Positions 1 to 8,641 of a DNA stretch of 64,000 nt are shown here, one piece after another. Location: the NCBI RefSeq assembly GCF_030915445.1, contig NZ_CP133264.1:3381208-3445207 (forward strand), given 5' to 3'. The position numbers and the translations under genes are program-made. The notes beneath the pieces are model-generated. The model saw nothing but the letters and a program-made list of their open reading frames with translations. It did not search any database and was not told the origin of the DNA. The stretch's first letter is position 1, and the number at the start of each line of letters is the position of its first letter. The DNA comes from Clostridium sp. OS1-26 (lineage in GTDB: Bacteria > Bacillota > Clostridia > Clostridiales > Clostridiaceae).

Positions 1-1
1 T

Positions 2-85
2 GGGGAAAATGGAACTTTAGATGGAGAAAAAAAGGAGATATTAACTGCATTAGAAGCGGTTTATGAATATAATAATAAAATTTAA
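2..85 (+). CDS. C-terminal end of an unidentified protein (partial)
   Basis: An open frame enters at the left edge and ends with TAA at 83-85, giving 27 residues that end in EYNNKI. It stops 14 bases before the ATG of the ECF S component, with that gene's ribosome binding site (ggagggg) in between, so it is probably the preceding gene of the same operon. Too little is visible to name the family; in this position it may act on the substrate that the transporter imports, which is inference only. Confidence 0.5.
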   Translation, partial: GENGTLDGEKKEILTALEAVYEYNNKI

Positions 86-99
86 ATGGAGGGGATGTT

Positions 100-702
100 A
101 TGAGTAAAAACAAAGGCTGGTCATTAAAGCTTTCAACTACGTCTTTAGTTCTTATTCCAGCGGCAGTAGGTATAAATTACATAGGTAAGCTTTTCGCAGG
201 AATATTAAAGCTGCCATTATGGTTAGATGCCATAGGAACTATGCTTGCAAGTATTTTAGCAGGACCTGTAGTTGGAGCCATAAGTGGCGCTATAAATAAT
301 ATCATTTATGGATTAACCATGGACCCAATATCTTTCATATATGCCTTAACTTCAATTTCTGTAGGACTTGTATTAGGTTATTTAAGTTATAAAGGTTTTG
401 TAAAAAACTTATTTACAGCAGTTATTGCTGGAATCATAGTAGCGGTAGTTGCAGCTTGTGTATCTACTCCAATAAACATAGCCTTTTGGGGTGGACAAAC
501 CGGTAATCTATGGGGAGATACCCTATATGCATTCTTAATATCTAAAGGACAGCCTATTTGGATAGCTTCATTAATGGATGAATTAGCAGTAGATATTCCA
601 GATAAAATAGCTACAGTTTTAATAAGCTATGCTATATTTAAAGGCTTACCAAAGGCATTAACGGTTTTATATCAAAACAACGAAGTTTATGATTTAGATT
701 AG
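100..702 (+). CDS. ECF transporter substrate-binding (S) component
   Basis: A 200-residue membrane protein with about five or six hydrophobic segments. It has the S-component pattern PLWLDAIGTMLASILAGP (about residues 39-56), followed by a small-residue segment (VGAISGAINNI) of the type used to pack against EcfT. It is the first complete gene of an S-T-A-A operon, 22 bases ahead of ecfT. The S protein binds the vitamin or precursor substrate in the membrane and hands it to the energising module. From memory it resembles the CD3073-type putative S components; the substrate is not known. Ribosome binding site ggagggg before ATG. Confidence 0.85.
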   Translation: MSKNKGWSLKLSTTSLVLIPAAVGINYIGKLFAGILKLPLWLDAIGTMLASILAGPVVGAISGAINNIIYGLTMDPISFIYALTSISVGLVLGYLSYKGFVKNLFTAVIAGIIVAVVAACVSTPINIAFWGGQTGNLWGDTLYAFLISKGQPIWIASLMDELAVDIPDKIATVLISYAIFKGLPKALTVLYQNNEVYDLD

Positions 703-724
703 TATTTAGAAGTGAGGTGATCAC

Positions 725-1492
725 ATGAAAAGCTTAAGTTTATATCAAGAGGGAAATAGTTTTGTACACAACATAGATCCAATTAATAAGCTTATATATA
801 TAGTAGCAGCTATAGCTATTACAGCAATAATTCCAAATGAAATATCAGCTTTAGCATGCATATTAGTAAGTTTTATATTAATATGCAATGCCAAGATTTT
901 TAAAAAGGTTATGCCTATTATAAATTTCAGCTTACTTATTCTTATATCTATAGTAATAATTCAGGGACTATTCTTTCCGGAGAATAAGAACGTTGCATTT
1001 TCCATTGGGAAGATAAGTTTTTATAAGGAAGGCTTATACCATGCTTTTCTTATATGTTTAAGGGTTATTAATATACTTTGTGCTTTTTCCATATTAGTTT
1101 TAACTACAAGTCCTTCAGATTTAATAGAAGAACTTGTTCAGAAGGGTTTATCACCTAAGATAGGGTACGTTTTAAGCTCAGTACTGCAAATAATTCCTCA
1201 AATGACATCTACTATGGAAACCATAATGGATGCTCAAAAATCAAGAGGCATGGAAACAGAGGGGAAGTTAACAACTAGATTAAAAGCCTTCTTTCCACTT
1301 ATAGGACCTGTAGTTATGAACTCTTTAATAGCAACCAGAGAAAGAGCTATTGCTCTGGAGGTTAGAGGTTTTTCCTCTACAAGACAAAAGACTTTTTTAA
1401 ATGAAAGAGTTTATCCTAAGTTTAATGGCGTACTTAGAATATCTATGATTTTATTAATAGTTGCGGCTTTAGTAGGGAGGGTAGTTCTATGA
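725..1492 (+). CDS. ecfT: ECF transporter transmembrane (T) component
   Basis: 255 residues of the CbiQ/EcfT family with hydrophobic segments in the N-terminal half and near the C-terminus. The cytoplasmic coupling helices carry the two small-Arg-Gly motifs of the family, visible as AQKSRGME (about residues 167-174) and LEVRGFSS (about 218-225), which dock on the two ATPases. The gene overlaps ecfA1 by four bases (ATGA-type overlap at 1489-1492), indicating translational coupling. Confidence 0.9.
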   Translation: MKSLSLYQEGNSFVHNIDPINKLIYIVAAIAITAIIPNEISALACILVSFILICNAKIFKKVMPIINFSLLILISIVIIQGLFFPENKNVAFSIGKISFYKEGLYHAFLICLRVINILCAFSILVLTTSPSDLIEELVQKGLSPKIGYVLSSVLQIIPQMTSTMETIMDAQKSRGMETEGKLTTRLKAFFPLIGPVVMNSLIATRERAIALEVRGFSSTRQKTFLNERVYPKFNGVLRISMILLIVAALVGRVVL

Positions 1493-2334
1493 AGAAAATA
1501 GTAGTGGAAAATTTAAAATATAAGTATCCTCTAGCAAAAGACTTATCATTAAAGGGTATATCCTTTGATATAGAAGAAGGGGAATTTATAGGGGTTATAG
1601 GTAGAAATGGCGCAGGCAAATCAACATTATGTCAAGCTTTAACTGGGTTAGTACCTAACTTCTTCTTTGGTGGATATGGTGGTAAGGTTTTAATTAATGG
1701 ATTAGAAGTCAGAAAAACACCAATAAGTGATTTATCCTTAAAGGTAGGAATAGTTTTTCAGAATCCCTTTACTCAAGTTACAGGTTCTAAGCTCACTGTG
1801 TATGAAGAAATTGCCTTTGGACTTGAAAATATGGGACTTTCAAGAGAAGAGATGAAAGACAGAATAGACTATGCTTTAGAACTTTTGGGCATGGATAAAT
1901 TTAAGGGCAGAAATCCTTTTGCACTATCTGGAGGACAAATGCAGAGAATGGCCATTGCAAGCATTATAGCAATGAAGCCAGATATAATAGTTTTAGATGA
2001 ACCTACATCACAGCTTGACCCTCAAGGTTCTGAAGAAGTGTTTAAAGCGATTCATAAATTAAGTAAAGAAGGCATGACTGTAGTAATGGTAGAGCACAAA
2101 ATTGAAAAGATAGCTCAATACTCTGATAAGGTTATGCTTTTAAATGAAGGTAAGTTAATAGATTATGATGTACCAGAAAAAGTTTTTTCAAGAGAAGACT
2201 TAAGAGAGTATGGCGTTAAAGAGCCTTCCTATACTGAGATATGCAAAAAGTTACACTTAGTAAATCCTAAAACTGGGCTGTATCCGGTAACCTTGGAAGA
2301 AGCTTATGATTTGGTGGTGAATTCAAATGGATAA
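1489..2334 (+). CDS. ecfA1: ECF transporter ATPase 1
   Basis: 281-residue ABC ATPase with every canonical motif: Walker A GRNGAGKST, Q-loop VFQNPFTQV, signature LSGGQMQRMAIA, Walker B IIVLDEPTSQLD and switch histidine in VEHK. It powers the S/T pair at the inner face of the membrane. It overlaps ecfA2 by eight bases. A C-terminal extension of about 50 residues follows the nucleotide-binding domain, as in EcfA proteins. Confidence 0.92.
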   Translation: MKKIVVENLKYKYPLAKDLSLKGISFDIEEGEFIGVIGRNGAGKSTLCQALTGLVPNFFFGGYGGKVLINGLEVRKTPISDLSLKVGIVFQNPFTQVTGSKLTVYEEIAFGLENMGLSREEMKDRIDYALELLGMDKFKGRNPFALSGGQMQRMAIASIIAMKPDIIVLDEPTSQLDPQGSEEVFKAIHKLSKEGMTVVMVEHKIEKIAQYSDKVMLLNEGKLIDYDVPEKVFSREDLREYGVKEPSYTEICKKLHLVNPKTGLYPVTLEEAYDLVVNSNG

Positions 2335-3139
2335 AAAAGTTCAAGTTAAGAATCTTCGTTTTGAATACAATGAAGGTAACGAGATTTTAAAAGAAATAAA
2401 TCTAGAGTTAGACAATAGAAGTACGGCAATAATTGGCCAAAATGGTGCAGGAAAAACTACCTTTGTAAAGCTTCTAAAAGGACTTTTAAAGCCTTCCGGT
2501 GGAGACATATACATTGGTGGATTAAATACTAAAGAAGCAACTGCTGCTAGTTTAGCATCAAAAATAGGACTTGTTTTTCAAAATCCAAACGACCAAATAT
2601 TTAAGAACAAAGTAATAGATGAAGTTATGTTTGGAGCTTTAAATGTTGGACAAGGCAAAGATTTAGCCCATAAAAATTCTATAGAGGCTCTAAAAATGCT
2701 AGGCCTAGAGCACTTACAAGATAGTAATCCTTATGATCTAAGCTTGTCTGAAAGAAAACTTATAACTATAGCTTCTATAATATCTATGGATACAGATATC
2801 ATAATATTTGATGAGCCTACTATTGCTCAGGATTATGAAGGAAGAGAAAAAATAAAAGATATAATATTTAAGCTGAGAGATAAAAATAAACTTGTAATAA
2901 CTATAATTCACGACATGAACTTTGTTGCAGAATGCTTTGAAAGAGTCATTGTATTTACTCAAGGAAAAATGATTATGGACGGCTGCACAAGAGAGATCTT
3001 TTCAAGAGAAGAGGAACTAAAAAAAGCTTACTTGGAAGCTCCTCATATAACTAAGCTTTGCAAAAGATTGGGGTTTGATGAGACATTCCTTACGGTGGAT
3101 GAGTTTATAGAGTATAAGAAAAAAATAGCTGTAAGATAG
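2327..3139 (+). CDS. ecfA2: ECF transporter ATPase 2, non-canonical signature motif
   Basis: 270-residue ABC ATPase: Walker A GQNGAGKTT, Q-loop VFQNPNDQIFK, Walker B IIIFDEPTIAQD and H-loop IHDMN. The signature reads LSLSERKLITIA instead of LSGGQ, and the D-loop region is TIAQD. An asymmetric second ATPase is common in ECF modules, so the ATP site formed with this signature may turn over slowly (inference). Last gene of the operon; a strong terminator follows. Confidence 0.9.
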   Translation: MDKKVQVKNLRFEYNEGNEILKEINLELDNRSTAIIGQNGAGKTTFVKLLKGLLKPSGGDIYIGGLNTKEATAASLASKIGLVFQNPNDQIFKNKVIDEVMFGALNVGQGKDLAHKNSIEALKMLGLEHLQDSNPYDLSLSERKLITIASIISMDTDIIIFDEPTIAQDYEGREKIKDIIFKLRDKNKLVITIIHDMNFVAECFERVIVFTQGKMIMDGCTREIFSREEELKKAYLEAPHITKLCKRLGFDETFLTVDEFIEYKKKIAVR

Positions 3140-3142
3140 CTA

Positions 3143-3185
3143 AAAAAGTGTGATAACTATAGGATGGTTATCACACTTTTTGCTA
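3143..3185 (+). terminator. Rho-independent terminator of the ECF operon
   Basis: A perfect 15-bp stem, aaaaagtgtgataac at 3143-3157 pairing with gttatcacacttttt at 3167-3181, nine-base loop. It begins four bases after the ecfA2 stop codon. Confidence 0.9.
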
Positions 3186-3268
3186 AGATAATTAGTTGAT
3201 TTAGTTAAAGCTACTTCTATAAGCAATAAAAGTTGCTCTTCAAGTTCTTGGTATGTATTTAATAAATA

Positions 3269-3649
3269 TTAGATGTCTTCACGTAGTAAATATTCATTTC
3301 CATCTTGATCTTTAAATGAAAACATTTTTCCATATGGCATATTCATAAGATCTCCTACATCAACACCATTTTCCTTCATTTTGTTATAAGAGTCCTCAAT
3401 ATCAGTAGTACTTAATATTATAGAAGGGTGTGAAACATTGGCTGATGGATTTTGAGATATAATTAAATTCTTATCATATAAAACGAAGGTTGTAAATTCA
3501 CCTTCATTTGGTCCAACTTCTAACCATTTCATATTAGGTCCCATTGCCTGTTCAAATTTAACAACAAAATTTAATTTTTCAGTCCAGAACTTCTTAGCTT
3601 CATCTTGATTGTTTACGTATAATGTTATTTTTCCTATTTTATTGATCAT
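3269..3649 (-). CDS. VOC (glyoxalase/bleomycin-resistance fold) protein
   Basis: 126 residues with the VOC beta-alpha-beta-beta-beta layout: INKIGKITLYVNNQDEAKKFWTEKLNF at the N-terminus and a C-terminal GKMFSFKDQDGNEYLLRE strand pair with the usual acidic metal ligand position. Monocistronic on the minus strand, convergent with the ECF operon. Ribosome binding site aaaggag upstream of ATG. Function could be glyoxalase-like, dioxygenase-like or drug binding; the sequence does not say which. Confidence 0.8.
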   Translation of the reverse strand: MINKIGKITLYVNNQDEAKKFWTEKLNFVVKFEQAMGPNMKWLEVGPNEGEFTTFVLYDKNLIISQNPSANVSHPSIILSTTDIEDSYNKMKENGVDVGDLMNMPYGKMFSFKDQDGNEYLLREDI

Positions 3650-3997
3650 TTTTATTTTCTCCTTTAAATATTATAAAAATCAATTTTATATTGTTTGCAA
3701 AAATATCACTCTGTTCTAATATATTAATTATTTTTTCATTATACATTAGTATAAATTAATTAATATAATTAAGCTACTTTATTATATAGATTTCACCCAA
3801 AGCACCAAAATATACATTCACGGAGGCGGTTGGAATATAATAGGCATTGATAGAGTATTAGTTAGTCTTTTATAAATTCATATAGGAAACTTGAGGAATA
3901 ACTTACCATAAAATAAATTGTAGAATTAGAATGAAATAGTATATAATTAATATGCTTATTTAGAATGTTCACTTTATACTTTGGGGAGAGTATTACA
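3650..3997. other. Intergenic region, 348 bp between divergent genes
   Basis: AT-rich spacer. A likely promoter for the cyclase gene is TTGTAG at 3918-3923 and TATAAT at 3942-3947 (18-bp spacing). A short stretch near 3821-3832 reads cggaggcggttg, like a stranded ribosome binding site, but no sizeable open frame follows it. Nothing else is supported. Confidence 0.4.
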
Positions 3998-5083
3998 ATG
4001 GTTGTTGATTTATTTATTAATGCATGTATTTTAATCACATTTATAAGTGTTTCTCATAATTTCGTAATAAATAGAAATATATCTAAGAATCCATCAATAT
4101 CTTTAAAAATATTAATTGGGGCATGCTGCAGTTCATTAGGAATCTTATTAATGTTATTTGGAGTACATATTACTTCCACAATAGTAATGGATTTTCGCAC
4201 AGTACCAATTATGCTAGCGGCTATTTTCGGTGGAATTATACCACCTATAATAACCGTTATAATGATGTGCTTTTTTCGAACTCTGTATTTTGGAATTTCT
4301 ACAGCTGCTGTAGTTTCTATAGTAGCTACCATGTTTTCCGGAATAGGCTTTGGAGTTATCTCCATTATTAAAAAAACAAGAAGGGAAAAATGGATTTATT
4401 CTGTTATATATTCAAATTTAGTTAGTACTATTTCATATATAATTCTTATCAAAGATAGGATGTTTTTGCTCAAGCTTCTACTATTATACTATATTGGGAT
4501 TTCATTTGTATCTTATTTTGTATATAGATATACTGAGTACTTATGTGAGCTTGTTGAATTTTATAATAGATTGAGAAATGAAGCAACAACGGACTTTTTA
4601 ACTGGCTTAAATAATGTAAGGCAGTTTGACAAGATTTTTAATAATGTTTCTAAGCAAACAATTAAGGATGGAAAAAATCTATCTTTACTATATTTAGATA
4701 TTGATTATTTTAAAAAGATAAATGACACTTATGGACACATTGCAGGTGATACTATACTAAAGAATTTAGCTGATATTTTACGTAATGCATGCAGAGAAAT
4801 TGATATTATATCCCGTAATGGAGGGGAAGAATTCACTGTATTATTACTAGACTGTTCAGCTTCTAATGCAGTTAGAATTGCAGAGAGAATAAGAAAAGAT
4901 GTTGAAGCAAATAAATTTTATGTTTCTGATAAGATTAGTATTTATGTGACAGTTTCTATAGGAGTTTCAATGTATCCTGATAAAACTAATAATATAGACA
5001 TGCTTCTTGAAAATGCAGATCTTGCATTATATGAAGCCAAAAAAACAGGTAGAAATAAAGTGATGGTATATGGTGGAAAGTAG
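3998..5083 (+). CDS. Membrane-bound diguanylate cyclase (5TMR-LYT + GGDEF)
   Basis: About 361 residues. The N-terminal half has five to six hydrophobic segments with the 5TMR-LYT pattern (DFRTVPIMLAAIFGG), a sensor module found in histidine kinases and cyclases. The C-terminal half is a GGDEF domain with DFLTGLNNVRQFD at its start, substrate loop DIDYFKKINDTYGH and active-site loop RNGGEEF. The GGEEF variant is catalytically competent, so it should make cyclic di-GMP. No RxxD inhibitory site is seen upstream of GGEEF. I chose the ATG at 3998 because ggggagag lies seven bases upstream; an in-frame ATG at 3965 has no such site. Confidence 0.88.
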   Translation: MVVDLFINACILITFISVSHNFVINRNISKNPSISLKILIGACCSSLGILLMLFGVHITSTIVMDFRTVPIMLAAIFGGIIPPIITVIMMCFFRTLYFGISTAAVVSIVATMFSGIGFGVISIIKKTRREKWIYSVIYSNLVSTISYIILIKDRMFLLKLLLLYYIGISFVSYFVYRYTEYLCELVEFYNRLRNEATTDFLTGLNNVRQFDKIFNNVSKQTIKDGKNLSLLYLDIDYFKKINDTYGHIAGDTILKNLADILRNACREIDIISRNGGEEFTVLLLDCSASNAVRIAERIRKDVEANKFYVSDKISIYVTVSIGVSMYPDKTNNIDMLLENADLALYEAKKTGRNKVMVYGGK

Positions 5084-5233
5084 TACCATAAACAACATAG
5101 CCTCCTTTAGTGCAAATAATTTGTATGGTAATTTTTAATAATTTAGTATATAATTTTCATATATTTAACATAAATTACTACAGAACATGAGAATGTAAAT
5201 TTATATATTAACTTTAGAAGGGATAGGCAAGCA

Positions 5234-6448
5234 ATGTTTAAAAAATTTAATATCTACAAAGGGTTACCGAAAGGTGTATACATATTGTTTTTAGTTCAGG
5301 TAGTAAATAGATTTGGAGATTTTGTGCTGCCATTTATGACGTTATTTTTGACGAAAAAACTAGGATTGTCTTTCCAGATAGTTGGAATAATTGTTATGAT
5401 CGAATCTATTCTCAGTATACCTGGGGCTATAGCAGGAGGTAAATTCGCAGATCAAATTGGAAGAAAAAAGACCTATATTTTTGCTCAGACAACAGCGGCT
5501 TTAGCACTAATACCCTGTGCCTTTATAACCAATCCATATGCTATTGTTTCTTTTCTTTTGACCTCAACTTTTTTTAATGGGGCTGTTAGACCACCTTTAA
5601 ATGCAATAATTGCGGATGTTTTGCCTCCAGATAGGAGACAGGCTGGCTATTCACTTCAATATTTGGGTATAAATTTGGGAGTATCCATTGGCCCTATTGT
5701 AGCAGGCTTCTTATTTAATAATTTTCTCCCTATGCTTTTTATAGGTGATGCATTAACATCATTAACAGCAGTGATTCTATTTGTTGTATATATAGATGAA
5801 ACTAAGCCGTCAAATGTAATAGAAACGGCTGCTTCAAAAGAAAAAGCAGAGGCAGGTAATGTTTTCCAAGTTCTTTTAAGACGCCCACAGATTTTAATAT
5901 TTCTAATTATCTACATCATATACAGTGTCGTATACACGCAGCATAGATTTTCTTTACCTTTGATGTTAGACAATGTCTATATGGGAAATGGAGCAGAAAA
6001 GTTTGGGCTTCTAATGAGTGTAAATGCTTGTACAGTTATTTTTCTAACTGTATTTATTACCAGCTTTACACGGAAACTGCATGCCCTGCCCAATATGATA
6101 ATAGCAGGAGTGCTTTATGCTGTTGGGTTTGGTATGATTGGAATAGTAAGGTCTTTTCCTTTATTTATTCTATCAACGGTACTATGGACAATCGGTGAAA
6201 TATTAACTGTTACAAATTTTGGAGTGTATGTGGCTAACAATAGTCCTGCTAATTATAGAGCTAGATTCAGTGCAGTTGGAAACCTGAGTTGGGCCACAGG
6301 AGCTGCTCTTGGAACATCACTTATGGGAAAATATATAGATTTATCAGGAATTGCTGCTGTTTGGCCATTAACCTTTATATTGTCTTGTATTGCTGTTTTC
6401 TTTATGATGATGCTTTACATGTATTCATATAAAAAGGGAAGTTTATAA
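5234..6448 (+). CDS. MFS transporter, drug-exporter type
   Basis: 404 residues with about twelve hydrophobic segments. The loop between segments 2 and 3 reads GGKFADQIGRKKTY, the MFS signature, and the region PPLNAIIADVLPPDRRQAGYS follows segment 4. It resembles YttB/MDR-type efflux proteins of Firmicutes, but the substrate cannot be told. Monocistronic; the 227-bp repeat element starts four bases after its stop codon. Confidence 0.85.
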   Translation: MFKKFNIYKGLPKGVYILFLVQVVNRFGDFVLPFMTLFLTKKLGLSFQIVGIIVMIESILSIPGAIAGGKFADQIGRKKTYIFAQTTAALALIPCAFITNPYAIVSFLLTSTFFNGAVRPPLNAIIADVLPPDRRQAGYSLQYLGINLGVSIGPIVAGFLFNNFLPMLFIGDALTSLTAVILFVVYIDETKPSNVIETAASKEKAEAGNVFQVLLRRPQILIFLIIYIIYSVVYTQHRFSLPLMLDNVYMGNGAEKFGLLMSVNACTVIFLTVFITSFTRKLHALPNMIIAGVLYAVGFGMIGIVRSFPLFILSTVLWTIGEILTVTNFGVYVANNSPANYRARFSAVGNLSWATGAALGTSLMGKYIDLSGIAAVWPLTFILSCIAVFFMMMLYMYSYKKGSL

Positions 6449-6452
6449 GCCG

Positions 6453-6679
6453 TTATCCAGGGTCGTAGCGCCACTTATCCCCAACTTTAAGAAAAGCAGA
6501 GAACCCAAATCTTTGATTTGGTGTGAATCGCTTTCACAGAGTGCAAGCAGAGAACCCAAATCTTAAGTAGATATCCCAAATCTATGATTTGGTGATAGTC
6601 ACTTACACAGAGTGCTGATTTGGTGTGAGTCGCTTTCACAGAGTGCGTTGGGGTGTTAGTGGCGATAGACATCGGATAA
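6453..6679. repeat. 227-bp element with 33-bp imperfect terminal inverted repeats
   Basis: The left end at 6453-6485 and the right end at 6647-6679 are imperfect inverted repeats. The shared cores are gttgggg, agtggcg and ggataa on the right-end strand. Between them lie three 30-bp repeats and several short hairpins around cccaaatc/gatttgg. No transposase is present. The arrangement fits a non-autonomous mobile element (MITE-like) or a large structured RNA; neither is proven. Confidence 0.65.
6515..6646 (+). repeat. Three 30-bp direct repeats inside the 227-bp element
   Basis: Units at 6515-6544, 6586-6615 and 6617-6646 start with gatttggtg and end with cacagagtgc. Units one and three differ at one base; unit two differs at several. 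Units one and two are separated by 41 bases, units two and three by a single base. The 41-base gap contains another copy of the segment agagaacccaaatct that precedes unit one, so a longer unit seems to have been duplicated and partly lost. Confidence 0.75.
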
Positions 6680-6750
6680 AACTAAATTTTTAATATATAA
6701 AATAAAGTGAAACTTATTTTTTAATACATAAGATATTTCCTTGGAAATGT

Positions 6751-6773
6751 CACATCATTACTCTAATGATGTG
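6751..6773. terminator. Hairpin downstream of pyk (weak terminator candidate)
   Basis: A perfect 10-bp stem, cacatcatta/taatgatgtg with a three-base loop, lies about 40 bases beyond the pyk stop codon. The U-tract is poor on the minus strand and moderate on the plus strand, so termination efficiency is uncertain. Confidence 0.45.
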
Positions 6774-6810
6774 TTCTATAATTTTATTATCCTTCATATA
6801 AATAAGTTCA

Positions 6811-8232
6811 TTATTGGATAACTTCTACCTTAAGCATATTAGTTGTGCCAGAATATTGAACAGGTACACCAGCAGCTACAATTATTAAATCGCCTTTTTT
6901 AATATAGTTAGCTTCCAGAGCTGTTTTTATAGATTCTTCTATTAATTCGTCTGTAGAACCAACATTTCTTGATAATATAGGGATTACTCCCCAATTTAGA
7001 GCTAATCTTCTTGCCACTTTCTCATTTGGAGTGACGGCAATTATTTGACACTCTGGTCTGTGCTTTGATACTGTTTTAGCAGTATTTCCACTCTGAGTAG
7101 CAGTTATTATTGCTTTAGCATCAAGTTCTGCTGCAGTTAAACAGGTAGATAAGCTTATTGCATCAGCCACATTAGCTAAAGTTGATTTCTTATGTTGATC
7201 TAAGCAAGAAGCATAATTTATTTTACTTTCAGCTGTCTGTGCTATTTTTGCCATAGTTTGAGCAGCTTCAACAGGGTATTTACCATTTGCGCTTTCTCCA
7301 CTAAGCATTATGGCGTCAGTTCCATCCAAAATAGCATTGGCTATATCGGAGGCTTCGGCTCTTGTCGGTCTAGGATTTCTTATCATAGAATCAAGCATCT
7401 GAGTAGCTGTTATAACTGCTTTTCCTGCTTTATTACATTTTTCTATTATCATTTTCTGAATTATAGGAACTTGTTCTATAGGAATTTCTACCCCCATATC
7501 ACCTCTAGCTACCATTATTCCATCGGAGAATTTGATAATTTCGTCAATGTTTTTTATGCCTTCGTGACTTTCAATCTTTGAAAATATTTGAATGTATTCA
7601 TCACTGTTTGCTTCTAATATTTTTCTTACCGATAAGACATCAGTTGCCTTCCTTATATAGGAGGCAGCTACCATATCTACATTCATTTGACATCCAAATA
7701 TTAAATCTTCCTTATCTTTATCTGTTACAGCAGGGACATTTATTGAAACATTAGGCACGTTTACTCCCTTATGATTTCCTATGAAACCTGTATTGTCGGC
7801 TATGCAGTGAATTTTATTTCCCTCTATAGATTCGATAGTTAATTCTAAAAGCCCATCGTCTACTAAAAGCTTATTACCAACAGTAACATCTTTATACAGG
7901 TCTCTATAACTAATTGAACAGTGAGTCTTATCCCCAAGAACTTCATCACCACAGATTATAGTAAACTTTGATCCTTTTTGTAATTCTACTTTATCATCTT
8001 TAAAATTATGGGTTCTTATTTTTGGACCTTTTATATCCATCATAATAGCTACATATTTATTATATTTTTGTCTTAGTTTTTTTATAAGCTCCATTTTCTC
8101 TTTATGTTCTTCATGAGTACCATGGGAAAAATTAAGTCTTGCTGCGCTCATTCCTGCTTCAATTAATTTTGATAAAATTTCCTCGCTCTCACTGGCTGGG
8201 CCAATAGTAAAAACCATTTTAGTTTTTTGCAT
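6811..8232 (-). CDS. pyk: Pyruvate kinase
   Basis: 473 residues, the normal length for the enzyme without the extra C-terminal PEP-utiliser domain of some Firmicutes. It begins MQKTKMVFTIGPASES. The barrel signature IMVARGDMGVEIP and the active-site stretch KIESHEGIKNIDEI, with the catalytic lysine, are present, and MDIKGPKIRT lies near residue 75. It converts PEP and ADP to pyruvate and ATP in glycolysis. I start at the internal ATG (8230-8232) because an aagggg site precedes it; the upstream in-frame ATG at 8253 would add seven atypical residues. No pfkA lies beside it here. Confidence 0.95.
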   Translation of the reverse strand: MQKTKMVFTIGPASESEEILSKLIEAGMSAARLNFSHGTHEEHKEKMELIKKLRQKYNKYVAIMMDIKGPKIRTHNFKDDKVELQKGSKFTIICGDEVLGDKTHCSISYRDLYKDVTVGNKLLVDDGLLELTIESIEGNKIHCIADNTGFIGNHKGVNVPNVSINVPAVTDKDKEDLIFGCQMNVDMVAASYIRKATDVLSVRKILEANSDEYIQIFSKIESHEGIKNIDEIIKFSDGIMVARGDMGVEIPIEQVPIIQKMIIEKCNKAGKAVITATQMLDSMIRNPRPTRAEASDIANAILDGTDAIMLSGESANGKYPVEAAQTMAKIAQTAESKINYASCLDQHKKSTLANVADAISLSTCLTAAELDAKAIITATQSGNTAKTVSKHRPECQIIAVTPNEKVARRLALNWGVIPILSRNVGSTDELIEESIKTALEANYIKKGDLIIVAAGVPVQYSGTTNMLKVEVIQ

Positions 8233-8437
8233 ACTAATAATCCCCTTACACATTTTAAATTTTAACTAGGATTATTATTGCACAGAGAGTTATATTTTAA
8301 ACCTATAAGGCATTTGAAAGAGTGACAAACGTTGATTTATGAAAAGCAAAATGTTATTTAAGTTTAACTAAAACAACTCTTAATTATAATTTGTAAAAAA
8401 TACCCTTAAAAAAATCTATTTCAATTTAATACCATAG

Positions 8438-8548
8438 CATAAGGTCTGTGTGCCAAATCCGGATGTGTATACTCAAGGTATGTCAAAACCGGCAGTGATT
8501 ATAGATCTTTTCATTCTAGAAATAGAAAAAATAATTGATAAAACCTAG
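8438..8548 (+). pseudogene. Possible C-terminal gene remnant
   Basis: In the 409-bp gap upstream of the secreted-protein gene, one frame from 8438 to the TAG at 8546-8548 reads like real protein: VPNPDVYTQGMSK, then PAVIIDLFILEIEKII. It has no start codon, and a stop lies immediately upstream. I do not recognise the family. The rest of the gap is AT-rich and shows nothing else beyond the ribosome binding site aggagg of the next gene. Confidence 0.3.
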
Positions 8549-8641
8549 TATAAAAAAATTTTTTGATTTTTTGGAGCGAAAAATAATGTTTAAGCGTCTA
8601 TATTTATGAAGACTTAAAAGTTAAATCTAGGAGGTTTAAAC

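Noticed and set aside
6515..6646. Short CRISPR array
   Set aside because: Only three units, gaps of 41 and 1 bases, imperfect second unit, terminal inverted repeats around the whole, and no cas genes.
6487..6672. 61-residue minus-strand open frame in the repeat element
   Set aside because: Its translation is just the repeated DNA read through (repeated IWVLC and VKAxHTKS stretches), with no ribosome binding site.
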